From Prunus persica (lineage: Eukaryota; Streptophyta; Magnoliopsida; Rosales; Rosaceae), in assembly GCF_000346465.2 (NCBI RefSeq), contig NC_034016.1, positions 13,842,969 to 13,906,968 on the forward strand: DNA of 64,000 bases, written 5' to 3'. The notes under the pieces are model-generated. The model was not told the origin of the DNA. It did no database searches and saw only the letters and a list, made by a program, of their open reading frames with translations. This document shows positions 11,189 to 21,780 of the stretch, piece by piece (position 1 is the stretch's first letter; each line of letters begins with the position of its first letter). Both the position numbers and the translations under genes were made by a program.

Positions 11189-11681
11189 ACAAATCATGAA
11201 GATCATCATAGTCAGTCACCGTAAGCTTGACGGCTCTACCGCCAATTGATCATTATGGCTGCAGCAGAAGTCGACGACATTCAGACCAATGGATCGAAGA
11301 GGAGAGAGAGATGAAGGGTAGAGTATGAGAAAATCTTAAACATAAGATAGAAGAAAATTTGCAGCAAGAAAAGAGTAGGCATCAATTCTACTAAGAACCC
11401 CTTTTTTTTTTTGCCACAGGAATTGAGACCATTGGAGATTGAGATTGTGTAGGTTTTAATCATTTTAGCATTATTATTATTTGAGTTTAAATCTTTATAA
11501 TTAATTACAAAATTTTAAATTAATTTTAAATGTTCTTTTTTTAGGTTTTAACATAATTTTGACGGAAATGATCAAATTTGTTAACAGATACAAACACAGG
11601 GACTAAATTGATCAAATTAATAACACAAGGACTAAATTGGCCGATAAAATAAAACACAGGGACCATTTCAACATTTAAGCC
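10797..11681. mobile_element. Mutator-type MITE with ~110-bp TIRs and exact 9-bp TSD
   Basis: The left end ggcttaaatgttaaaatg and the reverse complement of the right end ggcttaaatgttgaaatg begin TIRs that stay similar for about 110 bp. The exact 9-bp duplication tatataata lies at 10788-10796 and 11682-11690. Long TIRs and a 9-bp TSD identify a non-autonomous MULE. The interior (885-bp element) has no transposase and includes a CT microsatellite. Confidence 0.88.
11138..11184. repeat. (CT)n microsatellite
   Basis: About 47 bp of ct repeats inside the Mutator-type MITE. Confidence 0.95.
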
Positions 11682-11690
11682 TATATAATA

Positions 11691-12588
11691 TATTTGGTAT
11701 GCCTCTTGCGAGTCCTGTTTTGAGTTTTTCCTGAATTCAAATTCCAACAACTTATACTAAGTCCATTCGGGAGAAATTATAGAATGGTATTCCCACTCAA
11801 AATTTGCCATTTATTTTTATCTTCAAAAATAAAATTTTAAAAAATAAAAAATATATTTTATTGCATTTTTTAATTTTGCTTTTTTGTTGCATTTTCTGTT
11901 TTTGTTTACCTCAGTGATTAAACTCTTTTGTTTTATTTGTACTTTTAAGCTTGTTTTGTTAGAGAGTAGTAGTTGCAGCGTGACCAATTTAATATATATA
12001 TTTTTTTCCATTTCTTTTCTTTCAATTAAACACTTCATTGTTTTTTTTGTTGCAGTTTTTGTTTTGGCACTCTCATGAGGTTACATCCATTATCAACAAT
12101 AAAAAAATAAATTTAACTATAGAAATATGGAAATATTAATTATATCTTGAATTAATGCCTTTTTCTAAAGAAAAATAAGTTAGAACGTTGCCTTTGTTTT
12201 CTCCATTTTGGCGGTGATCAGAAACCAACGTATAAATGTTGGAGCTCGAAATACATGGATCCACAGCCTTCCAAAACAGGGGAAGCACTGGAGCTCCAAA
12301 CAAACATGTGAAGCTCTTAAGGATTATGTGGATAAGTATCCGTTTTAGTAGAATCATTATTCGAAACTTGGTGCTGTTGTTGTTGGAAGGAAGTACGTAG
12401 TGATATAAAAGTGATTGATTTTAAATGAATTTGTATGGAATGAGTGTAATTATGAGATTTTGTAATTATATTCTTGTAAAATTAGATGTTATCTTTCAGT
12501 CATTCACCTCGTCTAGATTAATTGAAATTGAGTTCTTATCTACCACAACAGTAAATTTCCTATCGAGTTTAAACCAAAATTCCGTATA
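11691..12588. other. Intergenic, no gene recognised
   Basis: AT-rich. The stretch 12190-12360 has somewhat more balanced composition, with open frames on both strands interrupted by stops. It could be a gene relic, but I do not recognise it. Confidence 0.4.
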
Positions 12589-12860
12589 TCTATATATATA
12601 AAGCAAAACATTCAAAATACCAGAAAATGCCCTTTGTTAATTCAAACATTAAGAATTGAAATTATTAATTAAATAAGGATAATATCGTAAATTCATATTT
12701 TTTAATATTAAAAAAATTAAAATTAAAAACAAAATAAGATAATAGGTCCTACTTTTATGGAACATAACTACCCTGTTATTTTTTCTTAATTCTAAAAATA
12801 AAAATAAAAAAGAAAAAGAAAACCAATTGGCACATGCGTGAGCATGTGTCAAGGGGCTAG
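12589..12860 (+). mobile_element. Non-autonomous Helitron (272 bp)
   Basis: It starts with TC (tctatatatataaagc), ends with a short hairpin (cacatgcgtgagcatgtg) followed by CTAG, and sits exactly between a host A (12588) and a host T (12861). These are the hallmarks of Helitrons: 5'-TC, 3'-hairpin plus CTRR, insertion at AT, no TSD. A relative with the same end is found in reverse at 47198-47483. Confidence 0.8.
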
Positions 12861-13136
12861 TATAATGTAAAACTAATAAATCCCCAACACTGCTCTCTAT
12901 ATATGTCTCTCTCTCTCTAGTCTCTCTAATCATAAATTAACACTAACCAAGACTAATCATGGAAGCTGCTTCTGCAGCTGAAGACAACCCTCATCGGGTC
13001 CGTTGGTACGAGTTCATAATAGGAGCCATCCTCTTCCGCTTATACATAATAATTATGATCGTGTTAATCAGCGAAGCCACTAGCGACCTCGGAATCAATT
13101 CCCCCGATCTCGAAAGCCACCAGCGACCTCGGAAGG

Positions 13137-13986
13137 TCGATCAAAATATAATATATATCAAAGATATAATATATATTAATTTAATAATGTATAAAGTATT
13201 TTTTAGATATATATATATGTGTGTGTGTAAAATATGATAGCGGCTCGTCTATACTATTTATTAATATATAAAAAACCAGTACAGCTGACCGGCTATACTA
13301 TTTTTTAAAAAAATTAGAAAAAAATCGAGTATAGCCCCACGGCTATACTATTTACATGAGAAAGACAAAGCAGCTGCACAGCACCTAAGCGCCTACTTGT
13401 AAAACAATACCGCCGGCCGGCTATATATTTTTAAAAAGAAAAACTTAGTAGAGCCGTGTGGCTGTACTATTTGTAAATATAAATAAAAAGGACCCCCATA
13501 GATTAGGCGCTACGTGTCAACACAAGTCCATTATAAAAAAAACCTTAAAAAACATGGAGTAAAGCCATGGGGCTGTACTAGTCCCGCTATCTTTTAGAGC
13601 CACGTGCCAAAAATACGTATAGCTGCTATACTATTTTTTTTGTTACAAAAATCATAGTATAGCCGCCCGGCTATAACATTTAAATGAATAAATAAATCAA
13701 TAAAACAGCCCCTCCTAGTTGCATTAGTTTGTACCTTATAAATATTAATTTGCTAGTTTCAACATATCCAAAGTAGATATTAATCTTCCACTATATGACA
13801 TTTTAATATAATTTTTATAACATATGTTATTCTTGTTCAATAATATATGAAAATTATTTGTATAATACGTAAATTTTGTGTGTCTTAGTAAAAATTTTGT
13901 AAAAATTACATGTATAGAACAATAGAAATTCGTATGTACATGTATAATAAGACTATTGTATGTTTGCTTTTCAAAAATCGTGAGAT
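13137..13986. repeat. Palindrome-rich repeat, copy A (~850 bp)
   Basis: It begins tcgatcaaaatataat and ends near gcttttcaaaaatcgtgag. Copy B (14312-15137) follows in the same orientation, 1175 bp downstream. The first 550 bp contain about eight short inverted repeats of the type agtatagccg-NN-cggctatact, separated by A-rich spacers and cacgtgtca-like boxes. The last 280 bp are AT-rich and well conserved between copies. No coding frame, TG...CA ends or primer site were seen. Confidence 0.85.
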
Positions 13987-14000
13987 ATGTATAGAACACG

Positions 14001-14124
14001 ACAGCCCCGATCTCTTGGACCACAGGGGTCCAAGAGACTGTGGTAACTCACCGTTAGATGTAACATCCAACGGTGAGTGACCACAAATCTCTTGGACCTC
14101 TGTAGTCCAAGAGATCGGGACTGT
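14001..14124. mobile_element. Foldback hAT-type MITE (124 bp, 8-bp TSD)
   Basis: The termini acagccccgatctcttgg and (reverse complement of the right end) acagtcccgatctcttgg extend inward almost to the centre, so the whole element can fold into one hairpin. The exact 8-bp duplication agaacacg lies at 13993-14000 and 14125-14132, as expected for hAT. It is inserted at the end of palindrome-rich copy A and is absent from copy B. Confidence 0.88.
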
Positions 14125-14311
14125 AGAACACGAATGGATTAGTTAAAAATACGTACATATATATATATATTATTTTTCTAATTATTATCACTATAGAAAC
14201 TCTTTAACCAAATTTAATTAATAAAATCCCCTTTTACATTTTTTGGTAGTTATATGATGAATGTGCAAATTTAGAGTGATCTGTTTTAGATCCTATGTTT
14301 CAATTGGAAAA

Positions 14312-15137
14312 TCGATCAAAATATAATAAATATCAAAGATATAATATATATTAATTTAATAATGTATAAAGTATTTTTTGGATATACATGTAAAAGACGA
14401 TAATCGCTCGTCTATACTATTTATTAAAGACAATTTATTTTTAAAAAACAGTACAGCGGCCGGCAATACTTTTTTTTAAAAAAAAAAATTAGGAAAAAAA
14501 AATAGAGTATAGCCACACGGCTGCACAGCAGCTAGGCGCCCACGTGTCAAACCGTATCGCCATGCGGCTATACTGTTTTAAAAAGAAAAACTGAGTATAG
14601 CCGCGCGGCTGTACAAAGGACCCCATTTTTTAGGCACCACGTGTCAATACAAGTGCATTTGCAAAAAAATTTAAAACACGGAGTATAGCCGTGCGGCTGT
14701 ACTATTTTAAAAAAAAAGAAAGAAAGAGAAGACCCTCTATCTTTTTCGCCACGTATAAAAAATAAGTATTGTCGACAGCTATACTATTTTTACAAAAAAA
14801 TCGTAGTATAGCCGCCCGGCTATACTATTTAATATAAAAAATATAAAAAATAGAAAAAGGACCCTTCTAGTTGCATTAGTTTGTATCTTATAAATATTAA
14901 TTTGCTAGTTTCAACATATCCAAAGTAAATAATAATCTTCGACTATATGATATTTTAATATAATTTTTATAACATATGTTATTCTTATTCAATAATATGT
15001 GAGAATTAGTTGTATAATACGTGAATTTTGTGTGTCTTATTGAAAATTTTGTAAAAAATACTTGTAAAAAATAATATAAATACGTACGTACATGTACAAT
15101 ACGACTATTGTATGTTTGCTTTTCAAAAAACGTGAGA
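14312..15137. repeat. Palindrome-rich repeat, copy B (~826 bp)
   Basis: Direct-repeat partner of copy A. It carries a near-perfect palindrome at 14682-14703 and a perfect one at 14805-14826 (10-bp arms agtatagccg/cggctatact around cc). Copy B abuts the second piece of the broken NDR1/HIN1-like gene. Confidence 0.85.
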
Positions 15138-15454
15138 CGTCTATGTTTGCTTTTCAAAAATGGTGTGACGTGACGGTCGTCGCGCTCAATCCCAATCACA
15201 AGGTCAACATCTCCTACAACAACCTACAGGCCACGGTCTTCTACACAACAGACTCCAGTGGAAGTGTTGTAGTCTTGCTCGCGACAAAGCCAGTTCCACC
15301 GCCCTCGTTTCGGACCACAAAGGCCCAGAACACTCACCGTTTCAGAGTCAAAACAGTGTCGGCGTACGTAGGTGATGAAGTGGCTAGAGAAATCTCGGAA
15401 GGGAGAGCTCGTGGAGGGGTGACGTTTGAGCTCAAGATGTTGGGTTGGTATAGG

Positions 15455-16460
15455 CAGGGGCGGATGCAGACTTTTTTTTAAAGAAAGGGCAATATTTAAA
15501 AGTCTAAAGCTATAAAATAAAAATAAAAAAACCAAAAAAACCTTTATATCATAAAAATTATCTATTATATTGACTGGTTATGGGTTAAAAGGGTTTTGTT
15601 TGTTGTATAATCTATTATATTTTTCGACCAAAATAAAATCTTGTATTATATTGAGATTTCTAAATTTTTAATAGGCAACATTTTGATTTTAACTGGGCTA
15701 AGCAATAGTTTATTGTTGTTTCTTTTTGGATTTAGTGTAGGTGACGTTATGATTTTATATGACTTGGGTAGTGGGCTCATTGGGGCAATTTTGTATTTCC
15801 AATGGCTTAGAAACCAACTTTAGTGAAACACTGCATTTCATTAAACATAATTAGGGGTGGGTACGGTTCGGTTTGGACCGGTTTTTGCCTCAAATTAGAA
15901 CCGATTCGATACTATTCATCCGGTTTGGTTCGGTTCAGTTTTAATAAAAAAATTTCAAAAACTGTCCGGTTCGATTTGAATCGGTTTCGATCCGGTTCCT
16001 GTTCCAGTTCGATTTTGAACCGGATTATAAAAATTATTTTTTAAAATTATTTTTAATACAATTCTCAACTGAAACGTTATTTTTTTACTTGAAAATTAAC
16101 AAATTATTCAATTTCATATAATTATATATTTAAATTATATATTTTTTTAGTTTCACCAGTTCAGTTCGGCCCGGCTCGATTTTTGAAAACATGGAACTGG
16201 ATCCGGAACCGGTCCAAACCGGTCCGGTTTGATTTTTGACCGGGTTTTGACTTTTTGGTCAACTCGGTTTTTTTTCGGTTTGGTTCGGTGTGGTTCGGCT
16301 CGAATTTTCGGTTCGCCGGTTTAAGTGCCCATCCCTAAACATAATGAAACTAGACAACGCCGTTTCAGAAAAATAAAAATTAGGGCATTATGTCTTCTTC
16401 TTCCTTCGTGAGGCAGTGCCTCAACCTCCATTAAGAATGCTTCTGCAACCTGTCATCTGC
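15455..16460. mobile_element. Insertion splitting the broken NDR1/HIN1-like gene
   Basis: 1006 bp between two copies of tatagg (15449-15454 and 16461-16466). Conceptually removing it joins ...LGWYR to YTSCKT... in frame, so it is a true insertion. The left end reads caggggcggatgcag, a motif seen at the ends of some plant TIR elements, but the right end (…cctgtcatctgc) is not its inverted match, so the type is unknown. A hAT MITE is nested inside. Confidence 0.65.
15852..16337. mobile_element. hAT-type MITE, 486 bp, exact 8-bp TSD
   Basis: The termini taggggtgggtac and (reverse complement of right) tagggatgggcac are flanked by the exact 8-bp duplication aacataat at 15844-15851 and 16338-16345. 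The interior consists largely of variants of 'ggttcggtttggaccggt' in both orientations. It is nested in the 1006-bp insertion. Confidence 0.9.
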
Positions 16461-16646
16461 TATAGGTACACCTCATGTAAAACAAGTCCCAGAATGTTTG
16501 AGGCTTGCTACCAGGTTGAGTTCGGGTTTTCCCCGGAGAATTGGACCGGGGAACAAATACGAGCAGGTCAGTCAATTGCATGCGGGTCAGTCTTTTTTTT
16601 TTTTCTTTCTCGATGAGGGCTATGTGTGATGAGGTTGGATAGAAGA

Positions 16647-16740
16647 ACTACAACAAAAATAGGCATCAAATTCTCAGTGGTCGTATTTAGTGACCAAAAT
16701 TGAAACTTTTGTAACCACAATTTGCTCCTCTGTATCTGTT
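16647..16740. mobile_element. Possible CACTA element end (relic)
   Basis: The stretch actacaacaaaaataggc followed by 'gtggtcgtatttagtgacc' resembles the terminal and subterminal sequence of plant CACTA (En/Spm) elements. Only one end is seen, so this is weak. Confidence 0.3.
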
Positions 16741-17641
16741 AGCAGAGTTAGGGCTTTTTTTTTCTTTTTTCTTTTTTTTTTTAAATTAGAAGTAAATTAA
16801 GTTTTTTGTTTTAAGGATGATGTGTCAATTTTCAATCCCTTAGATTAAATTTCAATAAAGAGGTGTATGGAGAGCAAACGTCAAACATATTCTAGCTAGC
16901 ATAGAAAACCAAAACATAGCATCCAAATCCCAAATTACCATCATAAATACGAAAGGTTGTTTGTTCATGGCCATAATGCTTTACAAAAGCGCATTCTAAA
17001 TTATGTATACAAAAATTGATATGATTAAATTTGAAAATAAACAAACTACTTTAACAGCAAGCAAATAGGAACGTTTATTAGTTCAAAACATTAAAGTCAT
17101 TGATATAAGAAATTAAGCAAAACCCTATTAAAATCTTCAAAAGAAAATTCACTATATAACATTCTTCTATCGGAATTATAAATTTTTAGTTCATCTGTTT
17201 CTAAAACAAATGTTTGGAAAGAAAACAACATGATTATCTACTAGTTTATTCACCATGAATCAAAAACTGTTGAAAACTCAACTTGACTCACCCCTTCATC
17301 TTTTTATTTTTATTTTTTAAAAATCATAAGCAATGCTCTCCAACCATAGCTAGCTACTGGATTTAACATAAAAGATTTGTCGAAAAGTATCCAAATATAT
17401 GAGTGTCAAATCAAATTAAAATTAAAATTAAATCACATTACATATACATAATAAGCTTCGTTTGTAACTACACTTTTTTTCTGGACGGAACCACAATACA
17501 TAATAAGTATTAAATCAAATCACATTAATGAACTAATAAATCAGATTCTAAAGAATCAATAAACTGCAAGTGCTATAGTTACCAACAAAATCCACCGTCT
17601 CTCCACCACAAAATTTTAAAACAAAAAACAAAAACAAAAGC
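16741..17641. other. Spacer, 3' flank of the second intact NDR1/HIN1-like gene
   Basis: AT-rich, no coding signal recognised. The last 100 bp are the 3' UTR side of the minus-strand gene at 17642. Confidence 0.45.
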
Positions 17642-18316
17642 CTATGTATGACTTCTCGCATAATGCTCGCATTCAAATGGCTGGCGCGTTCGTGTCAGTG
17701 TCCCGGTCGAATTACCCGGGGAAAACTCAAACTCGACCTGGTAGCAAGCCTTAATCAGTCTGAGACTTTTGTCATAGGAGGCATACCTATACTGACCCAA
17801 CAGATTGATCTCAAACCTCACCCCTCCATGAGCTCTCCCTTCGGAGATTTTTCTGGCCACATCATCAGCTACGTTCGCCGACACCGTTTCGACTGTGAAA
17901 CGGTGAGTGGTCCGGGCCCTTGTGGTTAGCAACGAGGGCTGCGGCACCAGCTTTGTCGCGAGCATGACTGCTGCACTCCCGCTGGGGTCTGTTGCATAGG
18001 AGACCTTTGTTGCGTATGAGACCGCGGCCTGCAGGCTGTTGAAGGAGATGTTAAGATTGTGGTTGGGGTTGAACGCGACGACGGTCACGTCCCATGTGGC
18101 AGTGAATTCGGAGGCGGACGCATTGGGAAGGGACATGGTAGCGGAGTAGAGGAGGAACGCGGGGTCTACGAGATGGATTCTGAGGTCCATGACGGCGAAG
18201 TAGATGAACCCTCCTAGAAGTGTCCCAAAGATGCAGCAGAGAATGCCCACGTCTACAACCTTCTCCCAATGGACCCAACGAGGGTTGTTGTCTTCAGCTG
18301 CAGGAGCATCTTCCAT
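17642..18316 (-). CDS. NDR1/HIN1-like (LEA_2 domain) membrane protein, 224 aa
   Basis: Single exon. The N-terminal cytosolic tail MEDAPAAEDNNPRWVHWEK is followed by a membrane anchor at about residues 24-47 (ILCCIFGTLLGGFIYFAVM) and a LEA_2-type domain with WDVTVVAFNPNHNLNISF, then ISEGRAHGGVRFEINLLG. The C-terminus has the family's EFEFSPGNSTG. An in-frame repeat of SYAT (VSYATKVSYATDPSG) suggests a small internal duplication. It retains the central PQPSLLTTRARTTHRF segment that the 10.1-kb copy lacks. The GC content of the gene is far higher than its AT-rich surroundings. Role by family only: membrane-anchored, possibly in defence or stress. The ORF is complete. Confidence 0.87.
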   Translation of the reverse strand: MEDAPAAEDNNPRWVHWEKVVDVGILCCIFGTLLGGFIYFAVMDLRIHLVDPAFLLYSATMSLPNASASEFTATWDVTVVAFNPNHNLNISFNSLQAAVSYATKVSYATDPSGSAAVMLATKLVPQPSLLTTRARTTHRFTVETVSANVADDVARKISEGRAHGGVRFEINLLGQYRYASYDKSLRLIKACYQVEFEFSPGNSTGTLTRTRQPFECEHYARSHT

Positions 18317-19504
18317 AATTAGTCTTGATTAATGTTAATTTATGATGACTAGAGAGAGAGAGAGAGACGGTAAGAAGTCAAACAATATTTGGGAAATTTC
18401 AGATTATTATTTCTCTCCACTTTGGAGGCAATTTATAGATCCACAAGAGTGTTTTGCAAATAAACCTACCAGTACAAGGAATCTTACTTACACCGTGAGT
18501 AAAAAAGGAAACTCCTGAAAATAAGAGAGCAGTGTTAGATTTATTAGCTTAGATTATATATTTGGTTGCCCTAATGGGATTTCTATGCGGGACAATAAGT
18601 TCTTGTGCCAATAGGTTCTTGGCCTATATTTACTTGTATCACAAGGAAAAGAAAGTTAAATACTAGCCTTGTTAAGAAACTTAAATGAACTCTAATAAAA
18701 TAGTGTATTTTTGGGATTTGAAACATACATTATTTGGTAAGGAAGCTCGCTTGCCCATTTGGCATTGCTTATTGAGGGCATAAGTAATTATTTTAAAAAA
18801 TTTGAAAGCCTAGCCCGTTTGGTAATATTAGGAAAAAAAAATTTTCAATTATTGTGAAAAATTGTTATAAGAGAGAACAATTAATTTTGGGACACTAACT
18901 AATGAGTTACTTTCAATTTCTGATTATGTCACCACTGGCGGACTCAGGAATTCAAATAAACCCCGAATTACTTTCAATTTTTGATTATGCCGCCACTTCC
19001 AGCATAGAATTCCCGCACTATAAGATAAAACCCGATTTTAATAAGAAAAACCTGATGACTAGGATCCAACTCATCAAATTTCCTAATAAAGCTTAATGTG
19101 TTAAATGTTATAGTTTTTATCTTCCTGTAATACCCTTGATTGCATTTTTAACGTGATATGTTTAAGAAATTAGCTGCAATTCAATGCCATTGAATATGTT
19201 CCAATTTTGTATAGATTCCAAGGATTTAATGGGTCAATGTTTTTCCTTATTTAGAAAAAAAAGTAATTAAAGCTTGGCATAATTACTGCCATATTGTTTG
19301 AATGTACTCGTTGTTCCTATAAAAAAAACAAGAATATACTCCTTTTTTAAAAAAATTTTATTTATAAATTTGACTACTTGATCATTTCATATTTTAATTT
19401 TCAAATTGATAGCTTATTTATTTCCTTTTATTTATACCAATTTTCAAATTTAATAATTGTTATGGTTTGAAATTAATTTATTCAAAGGGAAATGATATGT
19501 TGCT
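18317..19504. other. Spacer, no gene recognised
   Basis: It begins with a short (GA)n leader tract (about 18350-18367) upstream of the 18316 ATG. Then follow AT-rich sequence and a partial internal duplication near 18908-18995 (ttactttcaatttctgattatg repeated with changes). Probably transposon debris. Confidence 0.4.
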
Positions 19505-19835
19505 CTCTAAAGGAATTTGAGAACTCATTTGGTTAAAGAGGTTGCTTGCAGAACTTGGGTATAGACCTACATCTGTAATGAATCTCTTTTGTGACAACAA
19601 GCTTGCAATAGTTATTGCACATAATCTAGTTTAACATGATCACACCGAAAATATTGAGGTAGATCTACACTATATCTAATAGAAGCTCGAAGCTAAAGTG
19701 ATTCAGTTTCCTTTTGTAAAGTCTGAGGATCAATTGGCAGATATTTTGACAAAGGCAATTTCCAATACAGCATTCCACAATTTACTAGACTAGTGGGGCA
19801 TTGGCGACATCTATGCACCAATGTGAAGGGGAGCG
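19505..19835 (+). pseudogene. Ty1/copia polyprotein 3' remnant (RNase H end)
   Basis: The plus-strand reading with several stops gives RNase H C-terminal phrases of copia elements: LFCDNKLAIVIAHN, then HTENIEVDLHYI, then KSEDQLADILTKAIS. It is followed by a purine-rich tract (gaaggggagcg), as expected just before a 3' LTR. Stops and the absence of the rest of pol show it is dead. Confidence 0.75.
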
Positions 19836-20065
19836 TTGGTATGACTTGTGAACCATTGACTATCTTTCCTTACACACCAAGGATTCCCATTATAATTATA
19901 TTTGATTTATTTTAATTCCTGATTTTCTACTGTAAATAGAAATAGAAATTTATTTATTTGCTTGGTTACTAAGGTTCTGTTGTATTATAAATATGACATC
20001 CTACAAGGAGAGAAATATACAAAAAATTCCCACAAATAAATATTCTCATATTTAGTTTCATAATT
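19836..20065 (+). repeat. Probable 3' LTR remnant of the copia element
   Basis: The sequence after the purine tract starts ttggtatgacttgtg and continues for about 230 bp to a region ending ctcatatttagtttca. The canonical TG start is mutated and the other LTR is not present, so limits are approximate. Confidence 0.45.
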
Positions 20066-20728
20066 GAATCTACCCATCTTGAAAGGTTTGAATTTGTTTT
20101 TTTTTTTTTCATGCTTACTATTTTTTAGTTGCAGATTGGTAAGCTCCTATGTTCAAAGTGATAAATCTTTTTATTTTTTGTCCCCTTCAGTTTTTCATTT
20201 AATTCAATTTTCTTATTTATCCTGCATTAAACAGAAAAATTGACAAAGTTGATGAGAAAGACCAGTAATGCAACCCTAGACTTAATTTGAGGGCTACAAC
20301 AACTATTATTGGAATTCTGGGACGAAAATGAAAAACGAGGTATAGTTTAGAGACGATTGCTACAATTAAGCCTATATTTTAACATGTATACAGCTATTAA
20401 GATAAATTTTTTAGTAAATTTGGCTTACACCCTTCAAATTCAACTTAACTTACCTTATAATTAAGTCTAGATAATATACCTATAATTTTATACATAAATA
20501 TTTATATTTATATTTTTCATAGGTACATTATTGGATATGTAATTTTAAAAAAAAAAAAAAAAAAAAATTTGGTTTGCAATTTTAGGGCTGATATGTTAGA
20601 GGGAATGAGAACCAAAATAAATAGGGTGATTGATATGCTATTAATATGGAGTATTAATTACAATTATGGCAGTTAATGAAATGCTTGAAATAAATTATAA
20701 ATAAAATATGGTCTGGTGGCAACGAAAA
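20066..20728. other. AT-rich spacer
   Basis: Includes a poly-A run near 20548-20567. No gene seen. Confidence 0.4.
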
Positions 20729-20876
20729 GGAAAATGCTAGGGAGACCAACTTTAGATACCAACTTGTGTACTAACTCTCTAATAGAGTGTGGGACCCATT
20801 GTATTGGTGGACTCCACCTCTATTAGAGAGTTGATACACAAGTTAGTATCTAAAGTTGGTCTCCCTAGCATGACCC
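20729..20876. mobile_element. Foldback Mutator-type MITE (148 bp, exact 9-bp TSD)
   Basis: The left half (atgctagggagaccaactt...) is nearly the perfect inverted copy of the right half, leaving a short central loop. The exact 9-bp duplication caacgaaaa is at 20720-20728 and 20877-20885. The 9-bp TSD points to Mutator-type transposition. Confidence 0.85.
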
Positions 20877-21780
20877 CAACGAAAAACATAGGAATACTAT
20901 AGCCTCTTATATCCTACTAGTCATTTAAATTTGAAATTAAATTTTACACGTAGATTTATAGAGTGATAAGTATATGTCTAGAAAATAGAAAATGTAGGAA
21001 CCTATATTGAACAAGCCCTAAAATTTACTACACAAATCATCTCAATATAAGAAAAATGAATACAAATACACGCTTGTACTCGAAACTATTGATCTTTTTT
21101 AGTCTTTTGTCTTTCTTGCTTTTGCCCCAAGATACCAGAGCTACTTATAGACCTATTATTTTGGGCTATAAATGTTTCAATCCAGTAGAGTTTCTACATA
21201 ATGAGCCTATGCAGAAAACTTGAATTTGTTACTGACACAAGTATTATTTAAAGAAATTCCGAATTCAGGAAATAGTAATCGAGGAGCTATAATTTGGATG
21301 GTAAGTTGCATATTAAAATACTCAGATGAATATTTCTTTGTTGGTAAAATAGACACAGTTAATGAGGTTTATTTGAAAAGCCCCAATTCCCTTTATAATA
21401 CCAAGTTCATTCGAAAGAAAGTGCATCAAATTTTAACACAATTATGTAACAAAGTAGTATTTATGGGAGTTGTTACATAAGATATGAATTTTATGGGTTT
21501 TACAAGTACTTTTTATTTAGCATAATCAAGTACTTTTTATGGAATATACGACTCCCATCATAGTATTCGAAAATACTCATAACGTTAATAAGAAATAATT
21601 ATTTATTCTCGTTCCCATATTTCATTTATACAATAATTAAAAAATATATTCAATTTTCTAACAATACAGAAATATTGGTACTTGCTGTAAGATTACACAT
21701 AAGTTCCTTCTTTTTCCTTTCCATGAATATAAATAAAAAATAAAAAAAATAAAAAAAAGGGTTTCAAGGAGTCAATAAAC
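20877..21780. other. Spacer, 3' flank of the third intact NDR1/HIN1-like gene
   Basis: An 86-codon open frame on the plus strand (21220-21480, MNLLLTQVLFKEIPNSGNS...) has no family resemblance that I recognise. It is perhaps a degenerate fragment of a coding sequence. Confidence 0.35.

Larger units (their letters stand above)
12959..16615 (+). pseudogene. Broken NDR1/HIN1-like gene, plus strand
   Basis: Three separated pieces of one NDR1/HIN1-like gene lie in order. The N-terminus and membrane anchor come first (12959-13135, MEAASAAEDNPHRVRWYEF). The middle of the LEA_2 domain is at 15163-15454 (DVTVVALNPNHKVNISYNN through ELKMLGWYR). The C-terminus is at 16461-16600 (YTSCKTSPRMFEACYQVEF). 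Piece 1 and piece 2 are split by about 2 kb of duplicated palindrome-rich repeat, and about 30 codons (the segment before TWDVT) are missing. Piece 2 and piece 3 are split by a 1006-bp insertion flanked by the 6-bp repeat tatagg. It is the only family member here in plus orientation. It cannot make the normal protein. Confidence 0.85.

Noticed and set aside
13137..15137. Reading the two palindrome-rich copies as LTRs of one retrotransposon
   Set aside because: No TG...CA ends, no primer-binding site or polypurine tract, and only about 300 bp between the copies.
13137..15137. CRISPR-like array
   Set aside because: Plant nuclear context; the repeats are degenerate palindromes with irregular A-rich spacers and no cas genes.
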